Below, in pieces: positions 7,026-15,181 of a stretch of 36,842 bases of DNA. The notes below the pieces were generated by a model. The model had not been told where the DNA came from. It saw nothing but the letters and a program-made list of their open reading frames with translations, and searched no databases. This DNA is from Chloroflexota bacterium (GTDB lineage Bacteria > Chloroflexota > Anaerolineae > Anaerolineales > Villigracilaceae). The stretch's first letter is position 1, and the number at the start of each line of letters is the position of its first letter. The position numbers and the translations under genes were made by a program. The stretch spans positions 1-36,842 of the forward strand of contig VGNE01000040.1 of assembly GCA_016866215.1 (NCBI GenBank). The letters are read 5' to 3'.

Positions 7026-9481
7026 TGTCGGACATGATTAAATGTCCCTCATGCGCAGAGAACAACCTTCCAGATCAGGAGTTCTGCCAATATTGCCAGA
7101 CCCGTCTTCAGCCATTGACAGACCCTCTGGATGGAGCGGATGCGCCCATCAAACCAGGACAAGCCCCAACCAAGATAAATACTGCTGAACTTGAACCCAT
7201 TCTGCCGCAATGGCTAAGAGATGCACGTGATTCAGCGCGGAAGGATGACCAGCAAGCGGCACAGCAAAATTTACAACAACCGTCGCAACCCAAGCCAGCC
7301 TCCTCTGCAAAAGACCCGCTGGCAGGTCTGCAATCTCAAGCCGGAGACGAAGAGGACATGCCAGACAGGCTTGCCAGTATAACCGGGGTTACATCAAAAC
7401 CAATAAAATCTCGAACTGAATCTTTTGCTGTCCGCTGGGTTGAACTGGGCGGCAAGGATGATTTTGCAAAAGATGAGTCTGACGGATCATCTTCTGACTT
7501 GGCTGGGTTAAAGTCATCTGAACCACAACCTGATGAAAACAATGAGGTACGTGATTGGTTTCGCAATTTAGGCAATCCGGAACAGGCGCAGCAACCTGAA
7601 CAATCAGATTCCACAGATAGTGACTTGCCGGATTGGCTGACTCAGATGGCGACAAAAGAGAATTTGCAACCCGAAGGTACACCCCCCGATGATTCAGCAG
7701 ATGTTTTGGACAACTCTCCCGTGCCATCCAGTGATGTGCCGGATTGGCTGCGCGTATTGGGGAGCCAGAATGAAAAATCAAAAAGCGCTGACTCAGCTGA
7801 CCATTCAGAATCAAGTGTCGGCGAGCCCCCTGCGGGGATAATGTCTGAAGAGGCTGAAAGTCCCTCCGATAGCCCAAAACCTGATCAGGATAAATCCTTT
7901 GAATGGTTGAAAAGCACAGTGCCTGCAACTTCAGGGGAGGAGATCCCTGACTGGTTATCCAATGATGCAGCTGTTCCCCCTACTTTTACAGCTGCAGAGG
8001 ATGAATCTGCCGAACTGAAGGATGCACAATCAAACGGTATTTCAGATCGGTCAGAAACAGTCGCGTTGCAGTCTCCCATCCATACAGAGTCCGAAGAGAA
8101 ATCCATTGAACCTGCTCAAGATGCGGATACCCTGGGCTGGCTCAATACCTTCCAGGCAGTATCTGCATATCAGCCTGAGAATTCTCTTGCACAGGCAGAT
8201 TTTACGCCCCTCGATTTTGCCGAAGATTTTCAAGCAAGCGATAACATGGATGGTCTCTTTACGGATATACCCGATGAGCTTATGAGCGCATTGGAAGCTC
8301 CGCCTTCGTCGCTTCCCACCGCAGACGCCTACTCAGAGACAATTGCGCCCGATGATCAGACTTCGTGGGTGGAGGCCATGCGCTCTGTAGATTCTGGCAT
8401 TTCGAAATTATCTTCCAATTTTCCTGCCGATCAAACTGTTGAATCCAGCGGTGTGTTGGCGGGTTTGTCAGGTGTGCTGCCCTCAGGGCCGGGCTTTGCA
8501 CAGATGAGCAGGCCTAAAGCATATTCAACTAAATTACAGGTCAGTGATGAACAGCAGGCTCAGGCGGCATTGCTTGAGCAGATCCTGGCAGCAGAAACCG
8601 CACCTGTTCCAATTGCTTCATTTTCTGTGTTAAGAACTTCACACAGTTTGCGCTGGTTCCTTGCCTTTATTGTTTTTGTTATGATAACGATTCCGTTATT
8701 TATGCGTACTCAAATGTTTTCGTTGCCTGTGGGCGTTCCAATGGATGTCAACGGCGCGCTGCAAGTCGCTCAAACCATTCCGGAATCCGCGCCTGTGTTG
8801 GTGGCATTTGATTATGAGCCTGCCCGCGTTGGAGAAATGGAAGCCGCAGCCGCGCCTATGTTTGACCAGATGATCCTGTTGCGACATCCGCACTTGACAT
8901 TTATCTCAACAAACGAAACTGGCGCAATCCTCGTCGAACGCTTCATTTCCGGACCTTTGGCTGTTCACAACTACCAAAGCGGAATCCAGTATTTGAATCT
9001 GGGTTACCTGCCCGGCGGACAAATGGGTATCCGCGCTTTTGCGCAAAACCCGCGGGTCACTGCTCCGTTTGACATGTCATTTTCTTCTGCATGGGACTCT
9101 ATCCCGTTGGCAGGGATCAGCTCCCTCTCCCAGTTTGCGGCCTTGATCGTTATCACCGATGATGCCGAAGCCGCCCGCACATGGATCGAACAGACCGAAT
9201 CTGCCCGTGGTGCTGTTCCATTCGTGGTCATTTCCAGCGCACAGTCCGCACCGATGATCCAGCCGTATTACGAATCACAGCAAATCAGCGGACTGGTACC
9301 AGGCTTATATGGCGGTGCGCTGTTTGAACAATACAATGCCGGGCGTCCTGGCAGTGCGCGCTCCTATTGGGACGCCTACAGTCTCGGCATGTTGCTTGCC
9401 ATGGCCTTGGTGCTTGGCGGCGGTTTATGGAATTTGGCTCTCGGTCTGCGTGAGCGTGTGGCTGCATGGGAGACACAATAG
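7025..9481 (+). CDS. zinc-ribbon protein with repeated W-L motifs, membrane-anchored, extracytoplasmic domain
   Basis: 818 aa in four parts. Residues 7-24 form a zinc ribbon (Cys7, Cys10, Cys21, Cys24; CPSC and CQYC). Residues about 30-530 are acidic and low-complexity, probably disordered, and carry at least seven short motifs of the form (L/V/I)PDWL or a variant: PQWL about 61, RDWF 176, LPDWL 201, VPDWL 238, FEWL 292, IPDWL 308 and LGWL 370. A membrane helix lies near 543-562, then a folded domain of about 220 residues that should be outside (FDYEPARVGEMEAAAAPMFD, YLPGG, VITDDAEAARTW), then a second helix near 787-806 and a basic end. The regularly spaced W-L motifs look like docking sites for a repeated partner. 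I know no function for this architecture. Confidence 0.82.
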   Translation: MSDMIKCPSCAENNLPDQEFCQYCQTRLQPLTDPLDGADAPIKPGQAPTKINTAELEPILPQWLRDARDSARKDDQQAAQQNLQQPSQPKPASSAKDPLAGLQSQAGDEEDMPDRLASITGVTSKPIKSRTESFAVRWVELGGKDDFAKDESDGSSSDLAGLKSSEPQPDENNEVRDWFRNLGNPEQAQQPEQSDSTDSDLPDWLTQMATKENLQPEGTPPDDSADVLDNSPVPSSDVPDWLRVLGSQNEKSKSADSADHSESSVGEPPAGIMSEEAESPSDSPKPDQDKSFEWLKSTVPATSGEEIPDWLSNDAAVPPTFTAAEDESAELKDAQSNGISDRSETVALQSPIHTESEEKSIEPAQDADTLGWLNTFQAVSAYQPENSLAQADFTPLDFAEDFQASDNMDGLFTDIPDELMSALEAPPSSLPTADAYSETIAPDDQTSWVEAMRSVDSGISKLSSNFPADQTVESSGVLAGLSGVLPSGPGFAQMSRPKAYSTKLQVSDEQQAQAALLEQILAAETAPVPIASFSVLRTSHSLRWFLAFIVFVMITIPLFMRTQMFSLPVGVPMDVNGALQVAQTIPESAPVLVAFDYEPARVGEMEAAAAPMFDQMILLRHPHLTFISTNETGAILVERFISGPLAVHNYQSGIQYLNLGYLPGGQMGIRAFAQNPRVTAPFDMSFSSAWDSIPLAGISSLSQFAALIVITDDAEAARTWIEQTESARGAVPFVVISSAQSAPMIQPYYESQQISGLVPGLYGGALFEQYNAGRPGSARSYWDAYSLGMLLAMALVLGGGLWNLALGLRERVAAWETQ

Positions 9482-9482
9482 C

Positions 9483-10163
9483 ATGGTGTTCTCTTCTGAT
9501 CTGGTCACAGGACTTTTGAGCTTTTTATTCACCATCCTTATCTTCAGTTATTTGATCGGGGATAATCCGCTTTTTCGAATTGCAGTGTATATCTTTGTCG
9601 GTGTTTCCTCGGGCTATCTTGCCGCACTTGCATGGTGGCAGGTGATTGTGCCGCGTCTCATTTATCCGTTGGTGTATGGCTCGGTTCTTGAAAAAGCCTT
9701 TACCGCCATCCCTTTGCTTGGAGCGGTATTGATCTTAATGAAAATATCGCCGCGTTTGGCTGGGTTGGCGCGCATCGCAATGGCTTTTTTGGTTGGCGCA
9801 GGCGCGGCGGTGATCATCGCCGGGGCATTGAGCGGGACTCTCCTGCCTCAGATTGCAGCAACCATCAACGCCTTTGACCTGAGCGCCGCCAGCGCGCGTA
9901 ACATCAGCGTTGTCGAGGTGGTTTTTAACGGCGCTTTCATCTTGGCGGGCACAGTTTTTACACTTATCTATTTTCATTTTGGCGCCAGCACAAAAGCGGA
10001 TGGTTCCATACGCCGCCTGAAGTTAATCGAAATTAACGCCTTGGTTGGGCGCATCTTCATCGGCATTACGCTTGGCACGATCTTTGCAGGTGTATATGCC
10101 GCCGCGCTGACAGCGCTGATCGAGCGTATTTCATCACTGATAAACTTCATTGGAAATTATTAA
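9483..10163 (+). CDS. six-TM integral membrane protein, uncharacterised
   Basis: 226 aa, MVFSSDLVTGLLSFLF. The upstream in-frame codons lie inside the previous gene; the ATG at 9483 comes 2 nt after its stop. About six helices are visible, near 8-28, 34-60, 65-88, 94-125, 142-165 and 190-222. Loops are short, with KADGSIRRLK before the last helix. No family is recognised. As with the other six-TM gene of this operon, the close packing suggests a membrane-complex subunit. Confidence 0.8.
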   Translation: MVFSSDLVTGLLSFLFTILIFSYLIGDNPLFRIAVYIFVGVSSGYLAALAWWQVIVPRLIYPLVYGSVLEKAFTAIPLLGAVLILMKISPRLAGLARIAMAFLVGAGAAVIIAGALSGTLLPQIAATINAFDLSAASARNISVVEVVFNGAFILAGTVFTLIYFHFGASTKADGSIRRLKLIEINALVGRIFIGITLGTIFAGVYAAALTALIERISSLINFIGNY

Positions 10164-10167
10164 CCTC

Positions 10168-11928
10168 ATGCCATCCTCGTGGGTTGACGGCAGCTCTCTG
10201 CTTGCAATAGAAGTCGGCGCGGCGAACACCCGCGCGGTGCTGTTCGATGTCATAGAAAGCGAATATCGCTTTGTGGCTTCCGGCTCTGCGCCCACCACGG
10301 CCGAAGCGCCTATTAAAGATGTGGGTGAAGGGGTCCGCAATGCAATTAGAAATTTACAAAAGCTTATTGGGAACACCCTGCTGGATGAATCCCGCGGGCT
10401 GATTACACCGAGTCAACCCAACGGTTCCGGTGTGGATGCGTTGGTCGTCACCCTTTCTGCGGGACCTGTTATCAAAACAGTCATTGTCGGTTTGGTAAAC
10501 GATGTGTCACTTGAGAGTGCTCGCCGGCTCGCAGAATCCACCTATACCCGCATTGTGGATACGATAGGGTTGAATGATCTACGCAAACCCGATCAACAAA
10601 TAGACAGCCTCCTGCATTATTTGCGTCCTGATCTGGTGGTCATCAGTGGCGGCACTGACGGCGGCGCATCCCGTTCCATTCAAAAAGTACTGGAGCCGAT
10701 CGGACTGGCTTGTTTTCTGCTGCCGGAAGAAAAACGTCCCGACGTATTATTTGCTGGTAATGAAAAAATGGAAGACGAAGTAAAAAACCTGATGGGTTCT
10801 CTGGCAGCATCCCTGCATTTTAGCCCGAATGTGCGTCCATCGCTTGAAACAGAAGATTTGGATCCCGCTGGGCGCGAACTGGCGCGCATGTTCATCAACA
10901 TCCGCAAGCGGCAGATCAAAGGTGTAGATACGCTGGATTTATGGTCCAGCGGTCACATTCTTCCGACGGCCTACGCCGCTGGGCGCATGGTACGCTTCCT
11001 TGCAAAAGTTTATGGCGGGGAAAAAGGAATCTTGAGCGTTGATATTGGCTCCTCGGCTGCGATCATTTCTGCAGGCTTCAATCGTAAAACCACATTGAGC
11101 GTCTATCCGCAATTTGGCCTGGGCGAGAACCTCTCCCGCATGCAAAACTATACAACACTGGAAGATATTCTACGCTGGTCATCCCTTGATATTCCAGTGG
11201 GCGTACTGCGTAATTATCTTCATCAAAAATCACTTTATCCAGCCAGCATTCCAGCCACGAAGGAAGACTTTGCCATCTCCCAGGCGGTTTCAAGGCAGGC
11301 CTTATACCTTGCGATGCAATCTGCCCGCCGTGACTTTCCGGAAAATATTGCAACGATCAACCCCGCTCTCACTCCGCTCTTTGAATCCATCGTGGCAGGA
11401 GGCGGCGCATTAAGCGGCGCTTCGCGCCCCGGCCCCAGCCTGCTCCTGCTCCTGGACTCCATCCAGCCTGTGGGTGTCACTACCATTATGCTCGATCAAA
11501 ACAGCCTGCTTCCATTGCTGGGAGCGGCGGTCTCACGGAACAATATCCTGCCTGTGCAGGTGTATAAGTCTGGCGCCTTCCTTAGCGTGGGCACGGTGAT
11601 TTCCCCCGTTGTTGCCGCCAGTTATGGCACGGTTATTCTGCGTGCAAAATTAAATTATGAGAACGGCGCTGAAGCGCAGGTGGACTTGAAATACGGAAAC
11701 ATTGAGACCCTGCCGTTATCCAGCGGGGAAGTGGGCGAATTGAGCATTCAGGGGTTGCGTGGAGCAGATATCGGTTTTGGCCCCGGCCGCAGCCTTACCA
11801 TCCCAGTTAGCGGAGGGGCCTTAGGCGTGGTATTCGATGGACGCGGACGCCCCCTCGACCTTCCAGCCGATGCTGTGCGACGGCGTGAGCTCATCAAAAA
11901 GTGGAATTGGGCCCTCGGAGGCGAATAG
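10168..11928 (+). CDS. actin-fold (ASKHA) ATPase of the MutL/GlmL family
   Basis: About 586 aa. The protein carries actin/Hsp70-fold nucleotide motifs in order: LLAIEVGAANTRAVLFD near the N-terminus (phosphate-1), LVVISGGTDGG, ILSVDIGSSAAIIS (phosphate-2, about 293) and ESIVAGGGALSG (adenosine region, about 415). The middle part matches the family named glutamate mutase L / methylaspartate mutase accessory protein, whose founding member lies beside mutase subunits. Here no mutase gene is present, and all neighbours are membrane proteins, so an energy-coupling or filament-like role in an envelope complex is more plausible. The ATG at 10168 is preferred over a TTG at 10150, which overlaps the previous gene. 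Function is inferred from fold and context. Confidence 0.85.
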   Translation: MPSSWVDGSSLLAIEVGAANTRAVLFDVIESEYRFVASGSAPTTAEAPIKDVGEGVRNAIRNLQKLIGNTLLDESRGLITPSQPNGSGVDALVVTLSAGPVIKTVIVGLVNDVSLESARRLAESTYTRIVDTIGLNDLRKPDQQIDSLLHYLRPDLVVISGGTDGGASRSIQKVLEPIGLACFLLPEEKRPDVLFAGNEKMEDEVKNLMGSLAASLHFSPNVRPSLETEDLDPAGRELARMFINIRKRQIKGVDTLDLWSSGHILPTAYAAGRMVRFLAKVYGGEKGILSVDIGSSAAIISAGFNRKTTLSVYPQFGLGENLSRMQNYTTLEDILRWSSLDIPVGVLRNYLHQKSLYPASIPATKEDFAISQAVSRQALYLAMQSARRDFPENIATINPALTPLFESIVAGGGALSGASRPGPSLLLLLDSIQPVGVTTIMLDQNSLLPLLGAAVSRNNILPVQVYKSGAFLSVGTVISPVVAASYGTVILRAKLNYENGAEAQVDLKYGNIETLPLSSGEVGELSIQGLRGADIGFGPGRSLTIPVSGGALGVVFDGRGRPLDLPADAVRRRELIKKWNWALGGE

Positions 11929-11931
11929 AAG

Positions 11932-12987
11932 ATGCAAGCGCCGGTCATTTATGTTAATGGTCTGACTTCCATTGTACGGGAACGATTGTTACCTGTCCCT
12001 GGCACTGTGCTTGCACGCCTTAATCAAAAAGTCAGCCCGCTGGACGTGATCGCTCAAACAAGCTGGGCACGTGAGCACCTGCTTTTGGATGTGACACGCC
12101 TCATGCGGGTGACTTCCAATGTTGCGGACCGACTTATCACATGCAATGTCGGTGATCGGATTGCCGTAGGCGCAGTGATCGCTTCCGGCAAGGGGCTATT
12201 CTCGCGCAGAGTTCGCGCGCCGCGGGATGGACGCGTGGTCGCCGTAGGCGGGGGCAAGGTTCTCATGGAAGTTGGTGTAACGAAAATGGAGTTGAGGGCA
12301 GGCATCCCCGGTACGGTCGTGCAGGTCCTGCCAAATCGTGGGGTGGTGATCCAAACTGCCGGGGCGTTGATTCAAGGCGTATGGGGCAATGGCAGAATTG
12401 CTTCAGGAACGTTGGTGAACCTGGCCGAAAAGCCGGATGGAATCCTGACGGTTGGGCGGTTGGATGTGAGTCTGCGCGGTTCCATTATTCTGGCCGGCAT
12501 TGTCAATGACGTGGAGATTTTGCAAGCCGCCGCTGGTTTACCTGTGCGCGGGCTTATATTGTCAAGTATTTTGCCTTCTCTTATCCAGAAAGCGATGGAA
12601 ATGCGTTATCCCATCCTGGTGACCGATGGATTTGGCTCCCTGCCAATGAACTCTGCGGCATATAAATTACTAAGCACGAACGCCAGGCGTGACGTAACCG
12701 TGAATGCGGAGATCCATGACCGTTATAGCGGCGCAAGACCTGAAGTGATCATCCCGCTTCCCATTTCGGGAATTCCGCTTATTCCGCGTGAGGTTGAAAC
12801 CTTTGCGCCCGGTTTGCAGGTGCGAATGCGACTCTCGCCTGCTCTGGGAATGATCGGTTCGATCGTGGCCCTCAAACCCGGCTTAACCAGACTGCCGAGT
12901 GGTTTGCAAGCGCCCGCCGCTGAAGTAAAATTGGAAAACGGTGAGACGGTGATTGTCCCCCTCATAAACCTTGAATTTATGGGATAA
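11932..12987 (+). CDS. beta-rich protein of unknown function, follows the MutL-like ATPase
   Basis: 351 aa, dominated by Val/Gly/Ile strands. The section VGDRIAVGAVIASG...RRVRAPRDGRVVAVGGGKVLMEVG (about 64-115) looks like a biotinyl/lipoyl or HlyD-type barrel half, though no lipoyl Lys motif is evident. A later part (ILAGIVNDVEILQAAAGLPVRGLILSSI, ILVTDGFGSLP) resembles an alpha/beta fold. The C-terminal ALKPGLTRLPSGLQAPAAEVKLENGETVIVPLINLEF is a small barrel. There are no membrane segments. It starts 3 nt after the ATPase stop, so the two are probably partners. I do not recognise a named family. Confidence 0.78.
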   Translation: MQAPVIYVNGLTSIVRERLLPVPGTVLARLNQKVSPLDVIAQTSWAREHLLLDVTRLMRVTSNVADRLITCNVGDRIAVGAVIASGKGLFSRRVRAPRDGRVVAVGGGKVLMEVGVTKMELRAGIPGTVVQVLPNRGVVIQTAGALIQGVWGNGRIASGTLVNLAEKPDGILTVGRLDVSLRGSIILAGIVNDVEILQAAAGLPVRGLILSSILPSLIQKAMEMRYPILVTDGFGSLPMNSAAYKLLSTNARRDVTVNAEIHDRYSGARPEVIIPLPISGIPLIPREVETFAPGLQVRMRLSPALGMIGSIVALKPGLTRLPSGLQAPAAEVKLENGETVIVPLINLEFMG

Positions 12988-13054
12988 TATCGAAGTTATT
13001 GCGAAGATAATTAATATCAGTTTGGCGATGACAAAATAATCAGGAGAGTGCTCC

Positions 13055-13522
13055 ATGTCTTTCGATGAAAACAATTACGATAATTTTGACGAAGCTCAAC
13101 TTCCGGAAGAATCAAACAACAACCGTACCTTTCTGGTTGCTGTAGCTATTCTGGGCGGGATCATATTGCTCTCGGTCGCCTGTCTCGTGGGATTTTATCT
13201 GTTTGGTCCAGGCGGCAACACCGCCGCCCAACAAGCAGAGGCTGCCAAAGCCACCCTGACAGCTCAGGCTGCCAATAACTTTATCAGCAATGCATTGACG
13301 GCTACTTTCCAGGCGTCCATTTTGCCCACAACCACAATCACTCCTGAGCCGACGTCAGTGGTAAACCTGGCCACCGCCACGCTCGACCCTGGCCTTACTC
13401 CTGATGGCACAGCCGTTGCGGCGACTGCCACTGTCGGCGCGGCCTTGACCCAGGCCGCAATTGCTCAACTCACGATTGTTCCAACCACAACCGCGCTGCC
13501 CCAATACCGGCTTATTGGATGA
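13055..13522 (+). CDS. membrane protein with Thr/Ala-rich extracytoplasmic stalk, reading frame cut before its LPNTG tail
   Basis: 155 aa as read. It has an acidic Asn-rich N-terminus (MSFDENNYDNFDEAQLPEES), a membrane helix about 26-50 (FLVAVAILGGIILLSVACLVG), then about 95 residues rich in Thr, Ala and Pro (for example TTTITPEPTSVV) that look like an exposed stalk. The frame stops at YRLIG. One base out of frame the sequence goes on as a sorting-signal-like tail (see 13499-13619), so the intact product would be about 187 aa. AGGAGAG stands before the ATG. The 67-nt gap after the previous gene means that it could be the last operon gene or have its own weak promoter. Confidence 0.8.
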   Translation: MSFDENNYDNFDEAQLPEESNNNRTFLVAVAILGGIILLSVACLVGFYLFGPGGNTAAQQAEAAKATLTAQAANNFISNALTATFQASILPTTTITPEPTSVVNLATATLDPGLTPDGTAVAATATVGAALTQAAIAQLTIVPTTTALPQYRLIG

Positions 13523-13619
13523 CTATGGCGTGTCCGGGCTTGTTACGCTGGCTTTGGCCTTTGTGATTGTGATCCTGCTGGCGCGTAGATTACGCATCGC
13601 GCCGGTGAAGAGGTCATAA
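13499..13619 (+). other. frameshifted LPNTG-TM-basic tail of the preceding gene
   Basis: In the CCCC run at 13499-13502 the frame of the preceding gene reads CCC CAA. Skipping one C gives CCC AAT ACC GGC, that is LPNTG. There follow 35 codons with no stop: LLDDYGVSG, an uninterrupted apolar helix (LVTLALAFVIVILLA) and RRLRIAPVKRS, ending at TAA 13617-13619. This is the layout of an LPxTG cell-wall sorting signal or of a second membrane anchor. It may reflect +1 frameshifting on CCC-C, a real mutation or a sequencing indel; the sequence cannot tell which. Confidence 0.8.
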
Positions 13620-13643
13620 TCACCGATCCAAATTAAATCTGAT

Positions 13644-13671
13644 GGGACAGCAGAAATGCTGCCCCATTTTT
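13644..13671 (+). terminator. Rho-independent terminator ending the membrane operon
   Basis: GGGACAGCA (13644-13652), a GAAA tetraloop and TGCTGCCCC (13657-13665) form a 9-bp stem with one mismatch, followed by ATTTTT. It lies between the convergent ends of the operon and the phosphohexomutase gene. Confidence 0.85.
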
Positions 13672-13678
13672 ACTTTCG

Positions 13679-15127
13679 CTAGACCACGCTCTCAGCCACT
13701 GTTTTTCCAAAACTCAACAATGATTTAACCATTTCCTGTGTGCGTCCTTCCGCATACACGCGCAGGACGGGTTCCGTTCCTGATGGGCGGATCAGAAGCC
13801 ATGAATCATCCGCCATAATGTACTTCACCCCATCGCGTTGACTGATCTCCTGCACCTTTTGCCCGCCGATTTCTGCAGGCGCTTTTTGGGTGAGAAACTC
13901 GGTCATTTCCGCTTTGGCAACCGGGCGGCTCAGGCGCAAATCCACGCGCTCATAAAGGGCCGGGCCAACATCCGCAAGCAGGTCAGCCACCAGTTCAAAG
14001 AGGGATTTTTTCGATTCGGCGATCATCTCCACCAGCAGCAAGCCCATGACTGGACCATCCCCTTCGGGAATATGTCCTTTGAATGAAATGCCGCCTGATT
14101 CTTCGCCGCCGATCAGAACATCCTCCTTCATCATGTAGTCAGCAATGTGATTAAAGCCGACGGGTGTCTCATATAATTCCAAGCCATAGCGCTTTGCAAG
14201 GCGGTCGATCATGCGGGTCGTGGATACCGTCCGTACTACTGCGCCGCTCATACCGCGTTTTTCAACCAGATATTTCAGGGAAAGCGCCATGATTTTGTGC
14301 GGATCAACAAGATTGGCACGCTCATCCATCGCGCAAATGCGGTCTGCATCGCCGTCGGTGACCACACCGAAATTACCGAAACCGGAACTTACTGCACTCG
14401 CGAGAGGACCAAGATATTTTGCGATGGGTTCGGGATGCACACCGCCAAAACCGGGATTCATATCACCGCGGATCTCCGTGATCTCACACGCGGTCCCTTG
14501 CAAAAAGGATTTGATCACGCCGCGTCCTGAACCATACATTGCGTCCACGACAAAGCGCTGCGGGTTATCTGCAATAATATCTGTATTGATCAATTTTCGC
14601 AGGTGGTCGAAATAAGCAGGCAATGGATTGAACTTTTGGATCAACCCCGCTTCCCGCGCTTTATTAAAATCCATCAGGTTGGGCCCGCGCGCCTGTTCTT
14701 CATTGTCATTGATATACACTTCCACGCGGCGGCATTGTTCGGAGAGAGCCGAGCCGCCAAACGCACCCTTCAATTTAACGCCGTTATAACGCGGCGCGTT
14801 ATGCGAGGCCGTGATCATCACGCCAGCAATGGCGTGATTGTTCTTGACGGCGTAAGATATGGCGGGTGTCGGCGAATCGGATTGTGCCAGCAAAACTTTG
14901 AATCCGTTTGCCGCAAGTACACGCGCCACCTCTCCCGCAAAACGGTCTGAGAGAAAACGGGTGTCGTACCCGACAACGATCTTCTTGGAGTCCGCGTCTG
15001 GAGATTTATCCCAATGATCCGAAGCCACTGCATCTGCGATGGCTTGCGAGACCATGCGCAGGTTGTCGAATGTAAAACTGTCCGAGATGACGGCGCGCCA
15101 GCCGTCTGTGCCGAAGTGAATGGGCAT
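13679..15127 (-). CDS. alpha-D-phosphohexomutase (phosphoglucomutase/phosphomannomutase type)
   Basis: Interconverts hexose-1- and hexose-6-phosphates through a phosphoserine enzyme. The active-site loop TASHNAPRYNGVK carries the phosphorylated Ser at about 108, the metal loop DGDADR is at 258-263, the sugar-binding GGEESGG near 347, and the phosphate-binding loop RPSGTEPVLRVYAEG near the C-terminus. All four domains are present and 482 aa is a normal length. GGAG stands 8 nt before the ATG. Whether glucose-, mannose- or glucosamine-phosphate is preferred cannot be read from the motifs; supply of glucose-1-phosphate for glgC would fit but is not shown. Confidence 0.92.
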   Translation of the reverse strand: MPIHFGTDGWRAVISDSFTFDNLRMVSQAIADAVASDHWDKSPDADSKKIVVGYDTRFLSDRFAGEVARVLAANGFKVLLAQSDSPTPAISYAVKNNHAIAGVMITASHNAPRYNGVKLKGAFGGSALSEQCRRVEVYINDNEEQARGPNLMDFNKAREAGLIQKFNPLPAYFDHLRKLINTDIIADNPQRFVVDAMYGSGRGVIKSFLQGTACEITEIRGDMNPGFGGVHPEPIAKYLGPLASAVSSGFGNFGVVTDGDADRICAMDERANLVDPHKIMALSLKYLVEKRGMSGAVVRTVSTTRMIDRLAKRYGLELYETPVGFNHIADYMMKEDVLIGGEESGGISFKGHIPEGDGPVMGLLLVEMIAESKKSLFELVADLLADVGPALYERVDLRLSRPVAKAEMTEFLTQKAPAEIGGQKVQEISQRDGVKYIMADDSWLLIRPSGTEPVLRVYAEGRTQEMVKSLLSFGKTVAESVV

Positions 15128-15181
15128 TAATTTTTCTCCATGAGGGAGGCGAAAAGGTTCTCCCTGATTTTTTAGTGTGAA

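Noticed and set aside
10150-10167. TTG start giving six more residues on the MutL-like ATPase
   Set aside because: It would overlap the preceding gene, and the ATG at 10168 fits the pattern of nearly abutting genes in this operon.
10168-11928. Functional label 'glutamate mutase component'
   Set aside because: No mutE/mutS-like or B12-dependent gene is in the window, and all neighbours are membrane or envelope genes; only the fold and family resemblance are kept.
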